Assembly (NCBI GenBank): GCA_026387385.1
Contig: JAPLLU010000087.1
Span: 1-40,515 of the forward strand
From: Candidatus Omnitrophota bacterium
Lineage (GTDB): Bacteria > Omnitrophota > Gorgyraeia > Gygaellales > Profunditerraquicolaceae
Direction of reading: 5' to 3'
Length of the DNA stretch: 40,515 nt
Below are positions 15,001 to 27,000 of the stretch, in pieces. Both the position numbers and the translations under genes were made by a program. The number at the start of each line of letters is the position of its first letter. Position 1 is the first letter of the stretch. A model generated the notes under the pieces. The model ran no database searches, was not told where the DNA came from, and was given only the letters and a program-made list of their open reading frames with translations.

Positions 15001-18000
15001 GAAGAAAGCGGCGGCCGCGTTTCCGGGACAAGCAAGCCCTGTATCAACATTTTAGGACAGCGCGTCCTGGCTATGCCTGAAAAGAGCGCCGCAGATTCAA
15101 CGCTTTCGATGCTTATATTCGCGGCTAAGGAGTACCTAAATAATAAGAATTCCGGCCAGGAGGGAATGTCTAATAATTACTTAGTAATGAACTTCTTAAA
15201 AGACCGTTTCAATAAATACGGGCTGAAGTCCAAGATTGATACCCGCCTTGACCTTGTACATGCTGAACAGGGCCCCATCGCTGCTTTGCCTTATGCGGAA
15301 CAGCAAAAGGCCATGGATATAGCAGGGGTAAAGAAGTCAAACTTTAATAACCTCGCCTTCTCGTTAGGCAAGGCTGTGCGTGACGGTAAAATTAGCATAG
15401 TTCAGGCTATTGAGGTTCTTGTGAAGATTATGCCTAAATACGAAGAGACCTGGAGATGTTTAAGCGAAATAACCATGACTGAAGAGGAAGTGGTGGGCGG
15501 GGAAATGAGGCCTGAGGGTGTGCCTATGTTATTTAAGCCGAAAAATGGCCGCACGCCGTTATTTACAGAGCTTGATTTTCGTCCTTCGGGGACAGATCCC
15601 TTAAAGAGCAAGATTTACATTCACGCTGAGGCCCTGACTCCTGAACAAAAAGCAGAAATGAAGGCTTACTTTGAGAGCCTGATAGAATATAACTTTTATC
15701 CTGCGCTGGAATATTTTGGCATAGAGCCTGTGACATCCAAGAGCCCCTTGGTCGATAGGATAGGACTGCGCGCGTTAGAGTTTATGGCAGGGCCTAATCC
15801 ATCCAGCCTCCAAGGTAAGCATACGACAAACACTCCTAATGCAATTAAACAAAACCTTATTGAAAATGGCCAGAATTCAGAAAAGGCGCGCCTACTAAAT
15901 ACAAATATCATCAATACAGATGATTTGAAGGTGAAGGGAGTCGATGAGAAGGAGCGTATAGCAGTTAGCCGGGAGGAACCCGCGGTTTCTTCGTTAGCAT
16001 ATTTACGTTCGCTAGTTAAAAAATATAACCTTAATCTCTTTGGGGAGGTAAAGGCTGAAAGAGGTCCTCCAGTACTTATTAGCGAAAATCACGGCTGGGC
16101 AGAAGTTTTCTGGGGGCTAATGTGGGCAAGAAAAAAGGTTAGGGGCAAAGGCATTTTAGTTAATTTTGATCTGCATTCCGATATTGATTTTACTGGCGCT
16201 ACTTCAAGAAGTACGCTTCTGGGTGGCAATGATAATACATTTGAGCTGAGGAATAATGGGCACGTAGAGTTTATTGTTTCAGGAATCGTCAATAGACATT
16301 CAGGAATCGTCAATGGACATCAAGTAACCGTCAATGGATATATAGATGAAATTTACTGGGTAGTGCCTCATGATAATAGGGTTTATTATGGGGGCAGGAA
16401 AGAAGTAATACTATATGTTGCTTCCTATGAAGCTGATCACGGCGTTTCAGTGTATGTTTCTGAAAACAACTCAGAAGATCCTTCTGAAGGTAAAGAAAGC
16501 CTTAAGCCTATAGTAAAAACTGAAGTTAAATTGCACATAGTAACTTCTAATAACATGCCTAGTTTTGCGAATGAATCCAGGCCAGTCTTTATTAGCATAG
16601 ACGCTGATTATTATACAGCGCGCTACTTGGAATATTACAATCATAATATATTCTTGAAAAATAAAATGAATAATCCCCTTTATCAGCTTCCGGAAGGCGT
16701 AGAAACTATGGATTACCGGGCTATGATTAATTGCATTAAGGAAGAAGCCAGAAAAACTGCAGAAGCTATAAAAGCAATAAATCCGGCTTTGATAACCTTT
16801 AGTTTCTCTACGTCATCCGAGGCATACGAAAATAAATTTACCCTGAATGAGAAAACCCGTTATGCAAATGGCTTCAATGGTTACTTGCCTTTTGAATTCA
16901 GGGATAAAGTATTTTACTTTATTTTTAAGGAATTAATCGAGCAGGATGTCTTAAGGTTTGGATTTTCTCTGGAAGACTTTGAAAATGAATTCTCAGATTT
17001 TTCTGATACGGGAATAAATGTAGAAACCAGTCGTTTCCCCGATGGTGAGTGGTATTTGAGGATTTTAAATCCCGGTATAGTCAAGGGTGCCAAAGTGAGA
17101 GTGTTGCATTCTCTCGAATCCGCTGACGATTTAGTGAAATTAGTTTTATTAATGGATGCGCTGCGCATGTACGGTGCCGCATATATCCAATTAGTCTTAG
17201 ACAAGCCATACACCATTACCAATGGCTTAGATGAAGTATTGCGTTATCTCTGTAATAGTATAGCTTATCGTGATGGGGAAGAGATTAGAGAGCTTGATGT
17301 AGCTAGGCTAAAGCCTATAGAACAAATGAGGTCCTGTGTTTGGGTACATACAGTATTATATCAACATGCCCGCCTAGAGGACGATGCTAAAGAGGCAGCA
17401 AGAAACGTCAATGCCGAGTGCGCAAGGATCGAGATTATCAACAAAGGAGAGGATAATCCTTTAAATTGGAAGATATCTTTGCCAAAAGGCTTAAAAGATA
17501 AAAATGTGGTTCTGGTTCATAGCACCGAGAATAACTTCGACATTGCCGAGTTATGGCTTATGCTTATTGCTTTACGCCAAGCGAATGTAGCATGTATTTC
17601 TCTGATTGAAACCTATTCTGGTTATTCCAGACAGGATAAGAAATTTAAAGAAGGAGAGGGCGTTAGCGCAGCGACGATGTTAAAAATGATAGATGCCCTT
17701 GTGGATAAACATTTGACCTTGAATATCCATTATGGCAAGAAGAGCGGCATAGTCCAGTTAAATGATTACCCTTATCAGTTGCACAATCTGAACGCTTTTG
17801 TCCAAGTGGCAGAGAAACTGTTTGATTGGGTAGCAGGACAAGCAAAGCAAACAGGCATAGATAATCTTGTTGAGGAATTTAGTAAACATCCCCTGCTCGT
17901 ATTAGGCCCTGATGACGGAGCATTCAATTATGTCCAGGAAGCAGCAGAGGTATTAAAGAGATATATAAAAGTTAAGTACGGTGTCGAAATAGATACACAT

Positions 18001-21000
18001 TGCGGTTATATGGATAAAGTCAGAGTCAGCGCTACGCAAGTGGAGATACCAGCGTATATATTAGGCGAAAATGGCCAAAAAATTACCAAGGTAAAAGATG
18101 TAGATGTAAAGGATTGTTGGGTATTTATTATTGATGATGAAACATCCACAGGAGGAACATTATTAGCTGCAACTTACGTATTAGTAAGAGAGATGGGAGT
18201 CTCTTGGTCAAGGATTCTGACTGGCGTAGTTCACGGCAAGCTAGGAAAGGGTCTTGAACCATTTAAGACAGATCTGAATGAGGAAGAGATAAGAGCTGCT
18301 ATAAGAGATGGAATAGGCATAGAGCCAAAATCAGAATACATAAATGAAGCCAAAAAATTAATGCCTTCTCGACTATTGGTGGCTACAAAGTCAGTGGATT
18401 TAGCTTTACGATGTGAATTCCCAGAAGAACAAAAGGTTCTTATCGATCTACTTATCAGCCATGCGGTCAAACGTTATATAGGTGAGAGTATTGCTAAGCC
18501 TTCCGACACAAACACAGACTTGCCTGCTAACCAATCCAATAAATTCTATTCCTTCTTTCCTTTTACTTTCTTATCTGTTGGCTCTATACCGGTAATTTCG
18601 GATATTATTAATTGGATCTCAAATAATCCAGTTTGGGCTGGATTGATTGGGTCAGGTGTTGTGGGGTTAGGTATTGGCCTATTCTTTGCTGTTTGGCGGT
18701 ATATATTCCCGGTGAGTTGGTATCTTTGGAGACTAAAAAGTCCACGCTCTGATGCCCGCTCATCCGCAGCCGAAGCCTTAAAGAAATTAGGTGTAACTAA
18801 AGACCAATTAATAGAAGGTTACATTAAGGCATTATCATCCCGAAACTCTGATGCCCGCTCCTGCGCAGCCGAAGCCTTAAAGAAATTAGGTGTAACTAAA
18901 GACCAATTAGTAGAAAGTTACATTAAGGCATTATTATTATTCCGAATCTTTGACTCTAATGCCCGCCCCAGCGCAGCCAGAGTCTTAGGCGAATTAGGTG
19001 ACTCTAGAGCAGTCGAACCTCTGATAGAGAGATTAAACGATCCAGACTACTATGTTCGCTCCTGCGCAGCCAAAGCCTTAGGCAAATTAGGCGACTCTAG
19101 AGCAGTCGAGCCCTTGATAGAAAGATTAAGGTACTCATACTCTGATGTCTTCTTCTCCACAGCCGAAGCCTTAGTCCAATTAGCTGACAAGAGAGCAGTC
19201 GAGCCCTTGATCGAAAGATTAAGCGATTCAGAATGCTATGTCCGCACCTACGCAGCCAGAGCCTTAGGGGAATTAGGCGACTCTAGAGCAGTCGAGCCCT
19301 TGATCGAAAGATTAAGCGATTCAGGTTGCCGCACCTACGCAGCCAGAGCCTTAGGGGAATTAGGTGATGCCAGAGCCATTGCGCCCCTAGAAGACTTATT
19401 ATCTCGCACTTGGGAAAGCCGAGAGGAAGATGACTATGGGCCTTATGGAGAGCGTTGTGGGTCGCATACGGAATATAATTCTGAATATACTGAAATTTCA
19501 GAAATTATTAAGATGCTTAGAGAGAAGAATATGAATCAATCCACCAAATTCTATTCCTTCTTGCCCCTTGCCTTCTTATCTGCTGGCTCCATACCGGTAA
19601 TTTCGGATATTATCTTAACTTTACAGAATATAATTCAGCCTTTAATTAGCCTTCCGTTCTGGTGGCAATTTGCCATTTGGATAACCGCTCCTTATGTTTT
19701 ATCTTTAACTGTATATGCAATAAAGAATATTATAAGGACCAACAAATTGACTAAAAATTTCGGGTTTAATATAAGGAATAGATTTTCTATAGTTATTTCT
19801 TCAATGTTTAAAGGGTCATTAAGCAAAGATAAAAGTAGTTTTGGCATAAGCGCACTTGGACTAGCCGCTTTTTCAGTATTGGTAATATCCTTAAAATATA
19901 CAGGTGAACCCTTAGTAATAATATGGGGTTATTTTGGTTCCTTATTAGGGTTATTGATTAATTATATTGTTTTTGTTTTCGGAGTATATAGCCATTATAG
20001 TTTAGAGGGAAATTATATCATCCCGGCTATAATGGAGCGCGTAAAGAGGTGGGAGGCAGAAGATAAAAATAGACTGAAGACAATTTCTATAGAGAAAGTT
20101 TTGGAAATGCTATCAGATAATGATATACAAACTAAAAAGGCAGCCGAGGCGATATTGCAAATAAGCGGAGTCCCCAGAGAAGAAGCGATAAACGGCTACC
20201 TCAAGGCTTTATCCAACCCATACTCGTCTGTCCGTATCTACGCCATCCGGGCCTTAGTTAAAATTGGATATGAAAGGTCAGTTGAGCTCTTAAAGGAACT
20301 TTTAGCCGGGACCCCGCAATATATTAAGGAGGATATCTATGGGCCTTATGGAGAACTCAGTGGAACATGCATAAAAGAGAATCCTGAATATATAATTTTG
20401 AAAGCCCTTAATGAGCCTCAAGAACAAAAGCCGATAATCAAGAGAGAGCGTCCTTCGCCCCCCAAAGGATTAAATATTGAACTGGTTAAGAAAGCGCTTA
20501 ACACGGGTAAGGTAAATCTTGAAGATATAAAAGATCCAAGAGTGAGGGATTTCTTAACATTCTTAAAAGAAAATGGTCTTAGTTATATACTAGTTATTGG
20601 CGGAGCGGTTAGGAGTATCTTCTTTGATGAGAATGTCTATGATTTTGATATCAGTATCGGGGCAGACCTTACAGACGGAGAAAGGAAATCCTTTGCTGAA
20701 TCAGATAGCCAGATAAACCAAAGAGTTTTGAAGCATGCTTTAGATACTTTAACCAAGTTTGCGGTTAAGCGGGGTTTCAAAGTTTCCGATTTCTTGCCTC
20801 CCCATAGAGGCCGGGCAGGAGCTTTTCAAGGACTGGAAGTAGATTATTTCGGCCCGGTAGAGAATAAGAGGATTAAGAGGCCGGTTTTTGATATTCAAAC
20901 CAAACAAGGGTATTTTATGCATGACGGACCGGCTATCTTACAAATAGCAATGGATGCCGAAGGCAATCTCTATGGGCCAATTGGGAGCTTAGAAGATTTA

Positions 21001-24000
21001 TTACAAGGAAGGATTTCTATTCTTGGAAATGGACTCAATTTTGGGATTAATGATATTTTGAGGCTGTTAAGATTAAAGTACCAGTATGGTTTAGAGATTG
21101 ATCCTCAAACTTACCATTTGATGGAAAGGGTTATTGAAAAATACTTAGAGCCAACTTATGTTTTCCCTTCCCGTGTGTTAGATATTACAGAAGAATTATT
21201 TGAGAAACTTATTCGTAGAGCTATCTCTCGCGATTTAGCATACATGGAATTGGAAGATCTGGGCGTAATTTCAGTCATTGAAAAAATGCGCCGGCAAGTT
21301 AATAAGAATCTTGAGTTTGATAAGGTATCCGCATCCGTCTCTTTCCAGGGACGTCATTCTCCTGAAGACCACATAAAAGTCGACGCAGAAATACAAGAAG
21401 CTAGGTTATCACTGCATGGCTGCCTGTTATCCGGCTCAATCGCAGGCTGGCAGATGCCGTGGTGCGCGCAGGATTTAACCCAGTTTACTACAGCTAGAGA
21501 ACTTACCAAAGGTTTAGTCGCTAAACTACCGCAGGCCTTAGGACAGGTAGATGTTTATGAACTCCTAAAAGCAGCCAATGTTGTATTGATTGTTAACCGC
21601 AACCGTTCTCCGTGTAACATAGATGCGCATGTAGGCAGAGAACGTAATTCTATCTACATCCTTGTTCCTTCCGAAGAAGAGTTCCTTAATCTTCCTGTCC
21701 CAGAATTAGCCAAAATCTTAGTTCATGAGAGCGTAGAACTTGCCACCAAACTAGAATCCTCCAAAAAGGGTATAGATTGGGATTCTTTGGTGGAAGATGC
21801 CCATAAAGTTGCCTTAGAATTTGTAAAAGAGATTCAGCAAATTGTTGCTCACCGTAATGACCGTATGTTGATGAGGACTGATATGCAGCTTGCTTTTGAA
21901 GAGGGCTGGCGGGTAAAAAAGATATACCAGACCGCCTTTAATGATGTTCAGGCTAAGATGTTTGGAACTCAGATTAAGCTTATGGATTATCCTAAAGACA
22001 CCATGGTCATCCCTCTGCCAGACCCCAGTCCTTATAGGGAGAGAATAAGGGTCAGAGGCAATGGTATAGCTAATTTAGGCATTATCAGGACCCTGGTGGA
22101 GCAATTAGTACTGAGACGAGACTTAGAACCGGGGACCCATAATCTGATTGAACTATTAGGTAATAATCTCATTGTAGGTTTACACGGCGGTGGCCAATCA
22201 TCGCGCAATCCTAAATATACCCAGATAGGTAAGTTTAATGGCTATCTTCCGATAAGAAGTTTAAGACAAGACCTGCCTGCTTCATTACAGGAGGAACTTT
22301 TAGTTCCCGCGGCTGTCTTAAGTAAAATATATCCAGAGAATCTTCCTGCCTATATCAATACCTACGGCGATGCCTTGATCACCTTTAATCCCAGCGAAAC
22401 ACAGAAGATACTTAATACTAATCCTGAAATGGCTCAAGGTATGATGATCTTTTTAAGAAAAGTCCCTGCCCGGGAAGCTCCTTGTTGGGGCACCGCGGCA
22501 ATAGATGAGAAAGGCCTGATTAAGCAATTTGTAGAGAAGCCTCTGAGGGACACCGGTGAAGTAGCGCAAGGCATTGTCAGGATAAATGAACAGCTATTTG
22601 TCATCGATGAAGACTTAGAGAAAGCCAAAGAGATCCTCGCTAACAAATACAACCTCTTAGTAGATAATGAATACGTATTGATGAACACCGCCTTTGCAGT
22701 ATTAGGCCCGGCTATTTTAGTGCGCTGGGCAATCTTAGCCGGCATTGAGATAGATATTAAAGGTAACTTCACAGTAAAAGAAAAAGGCAAGGTGCCCTAT
22801 AATTCTGAAAGCCTCTACGACAAGATATTAACCTATGGCGGAGACCTGGACACCTTTGGTGATTTAGTGCCTCCTATGAACAGAGACTTAAACATTATTG
22901 AATTCATTTTTGGGAAAGGCATCAAACAAATAGAAGATGCGAAGAAAAAAAACAATAATAAAGAAATCTTGGAAGATATTCAGACATGGCTTAATGACAG
23001 GCGCGAAGACCTGACAGGAGAACGAATCTCCTTAACTGAATTAGACCTGGCCCTCAGAACATTATCCCAATTCTTAGAAAAGAGGCTTCAGGGAACCCAG
23101 GCTAAAGATGAATTTGATGCTTTAAATCTCTGCTTATCTGTTACAGTTCAGATTTTGATGCGTGAGATATTAATCAGCGTCTTACGCTCACCCGGGCCGG
23201 GTTCTAAAGCCTGGGCAGTGCCTATAGAGAGCGAGTGGTTAGATACAGGCAGGACCGTAGAAGAATCTCAGATAATATTAGGCCAGGGTAAGGCCAACAG
23301 ACAGTTAGGTTTAGTTTTTGACTTTGAAAGGACCATTGGCTCAAAGGCCGCTGTGAGAAGTTTTAGTCTTGCCAGCATCATTGAAGACCAGCCTGGCTCC
23401 CATGTCGCTCCTGATTCCATTCAGATTGCCTCCCATCTTCGCGGGAAAATCTATATGGACGCTGAATCGCAAGTCCATATGGTAGACTGGCCAGGAGACC
23501 TGCATCTTTATCCTCAGGTAGTAATGTCAGAGGCAGCAGTGACCCATCAGAATAGGAATTGGGTGGTGCATATAATCTGGAGTTTACAGGATGGCGAGAC
23601 CAATAAGATTAAAACCCATATGAACCGTTCGTTAGAAGATTGGTTTAATGAACTGCGTATACTTGAGCCGCGTATTGACATAGATAAAATCTGGGCTCCC
23701 GGGACAGCCCATCTTCTGAGTACTGCCAGGATATTCCCGGGTTTAAGCCAACAAATTCTAGAAGAGGCTCTCCCCATAGATGAGCTTGACAAAGAACTTT
23801 ATGATTCCATGTATGAGATACGGGGTTTCTTACAGGGGCATACTTCTCCTGCTCCCAAGGCATGGTTAAAAGCATTGGAACAGGAGCGTCTCTTCTCTAT
23901 AGAAGATGTATACAGAAAACCCGCAACCGAACTCTTATTGCAAAGAAGAAAAAGAATGATGGAGAAGTTAGGGAAAGCAAGTTTACCAGAATCCACTCCT

Positions 24001-27000
24001 TCAACCCCAGAACCTCAACCTCGACCCTATGCTCTGCCAGTGCCAGAAGAATTCAAGGCAAAAGCAGAAGGAATATTTGGTAAAGATTGGATATCGCAGG
24101 TATTTTCCATAGAGGATTTTGAAACATTAAAGGTAACTCAAGAGATTAAGGAAAGATTCGCTAACCTAGGTATAGACCAGGAAAAATTAAAAGAAATCCT
24201 TCAAGGAATTATAAGCCGTGCGCCTCCTGGGTCTAAATTTGTATTTACCACTAATGAAGAATATTTAAAAGATACTAAAGGAAGAATCCGCGTCATTGCT
24301 TTCAATGCGGCTGAGAACATCTTCTATATCCATCCTTGGTATTTAGAATTATCCGCTAATCCTGCCCTAAAACCCCTGATTGATGACCTCTGGCGCCACG
24401 AATACAGCGAATTTGGAAATAAAGGCCTTTCTCAAGAAGCTGCCCACGCCGCAGCCTGCCAGGCAAGTTATGATTATTTCAAAACCCACCAGAAGGAATT
24501 AGAGCAATTCTTAAAAGCAGTCAAGCAATTTAGCATAGAACTGGATGAAAATTATCTGAGTGTATTGCAAGGCATCCTTGTTTCTTCTAAAGTGATCAGC
24601 GGCAAGAGACAAACCACCACCTCAGCAATTAAGACTGATAATAACTCATCTCTGCTTAACGATGGCGGTATTCCTGTAAAGAGCGAATGTGATAATTTAG
24701 TAGCAAAAATACAGGAGGCATTCTCCGGTATACCGGGGAAATTAGCTAAGGATTTGTTAGAATCTAACCTTGAATTCTGGAAGGAAGTATTCAATAAGCA
24801 CGGCAAGGTTATCTATATCGGAAAATCTAATATCAAACAATTAGAAAAAGATTATCCTAAAACATGGATGACTATCCTGAAGATTTTAAGAGAAAAAATG
24901 CGGGTTACATTTAAAGGCGTCTCTATGCTTGAGCTGCAAAAGATGGCCACTGACTGGCCAAAAATATTACTGTTTATCTTCAAAGACGAAAAAGAATTCG
25001 AGGATATTGAGGCAAAACTGGCTTATGATAGTAAGGGTATTCCATTGGAAAAAGTTAAATTAGAATCAGATATATTAAAAATCCAACAATTTCTCTTAGA
25101 AAATAATTTGGAGGGATTAAAGAGTGTTGTCTCTACTCATAATTATCCCGTAGTTTTAGAAGTGGCTAAGACAATTAAGGCACTCTCTAAACCAGAAATC
25201 CGTAAAATAGCTATGAGATATTATTTTTACAACTGGATAGATGTTCTCAAGACCTTAATGCAGATAAGAGAGATTCAGGAACTAATTGCAAATGGTCAGT
25301 TAGAGCAAATAAAAGTTAAATTCCCGCAGATTGCCTCTGAGGTTATAGAATTAAAGGGGAAAATTAAATCTTTATCTGATACCGACATCTGGGAATTAAT
25401 AACAGAGCATTATTATAGTGCCTGGTTTAAAGTTTTAAAAGATAGAAATCCGCACAAGACAACCTTAGTTGGCGGGAAAGAAAATACCCGGAAAGACCGC
25501 AACACAACTATGCTAACCGATGGCGGCACAAGCAAAAACTCTTTTATGGCAGATACCAAACTCATCCTGGCTGAACTTGATAAATTAATGAAGGATGAGG
25601 TAAATACATTAGTTAAAACTTCCGAAGGATATGATATTAAGATATTTGGCATAAGGGGAGTAGGTGCAATGCTGGTTCCTTCTGAGTTTGGCATTGAATT
25701 CCGGAAAGATAAGGCAGTTCTCTTTATGTCTAAAGAAGTCATTGATTTATTTACATCAATAATACGAAAGAATAGAAAGTTCTTTATGAGTCTCTCCCGG
25801 GAAACTAGATTAGGAATCCAGGGGGCAGATGAATTTAAAGGACCTATTTCACCGCTAGTTCATAAAAAACGAGCTATTTTAACACTTATTCGCGAAAGGA
25901 TGGATATTGTTTCAGAGAAGTTACCCGCATATTATCCTATATTCGCCGCTTTAGCCGAAAGGGATCTGCCTATAGTTGAAATTAAAAAGATGCAAGAGTT
26001 AGCCGGTATGAGTTCGACACGGAAGCTTATTTCTTTATATCAACCAGCTAAGTTTACATTTGATTTGCAGGCAGAAGATGTCCCGATGCTTGAGATAGCA
26101 AAGAGGCTGCTTGTGAAATTTGAAGGCGAGGGCGACATAGTATATTCGCTGCAGGCTCACGGATTATGGTTATTAGAAAAATTATATAAAGGCGTAAGGT
26201 ATGAACAGAAACAAAAGGAAACGCATAATTCTATTGAATCCTTTATTGGTGAATATATCCAAAATAACACAAATATCAAAGATGTAGTAGAGGCATTTAA
26301 AGCGCAAGCCGCGTTTAAGAGCCAATCAGCATTCAACGCCCATGTCATTAGTACTCAAAGCATAAATAATAGGGAGTTCATAGACGAATTAATGGAAAGA
26401 TACCCTGAAGAAGCAAAAAGCCTGCAGTGTGCGCTTTATGCGCTCGGATATTCAACACTATGCGATTTGCTTTTAGGGGCTACTTATGAAAGGAATCAGA
26501 AAGAAAGGCATAGGTCTATAGAAGAGTTTATTGTCGAATATGTTCAGCAAATAACAGACATTAAGGACGTAAAGTATGCATTCAAGAAACAATCAGCATA
26601 CGGTGCTTTATCCAAATTTATTACTCACTTTATTAACCTAGAGAAAGTTGATAAGAGAACATTAACAGATGCGTTAATGAAGGAATACCCGAATTTAAGG
26701 AGTTTGCAGTTGGCCCTCAGGTATCTCGGATATACAAGTTTATACAAACTTATTGTTGGCGCGGTATTCGAAGAGAAACAGAAAGATAAAGGAAGATCTA
26801 TCGAGCAGTTCATTAAAAATAAAGAAGGTAAGGATAAGAAGGCTTTAGTAAGAGAGTTAGTTAATGCTTATCCTCAAACATGGAACTTTGAATATGCATT
26901 GCGCTATTTAGGACGATATGACCTAATACACTTTCTCCGAATCTATAAAATTGATAATCATGCCGGAGAATTTATTAATCAAGCACTCGATGGCGGGAGG

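Noticed and set aside
16080-16350. CRISPR-like short repeats near 16279
   Set aside because: Contiguous 21-nt in-frame repeats without spacers; a coding microduplication.
1-24600. Modular NRPS/PKS megasynthase explanation for the giant ORF
   Set aside because: No condensation, adenylation, ketosynthase or carrier-protein motifs (e.g. GGHSL, DTACSSSL) seen; the domains are metabolic enzymes and glycosyltransferases.
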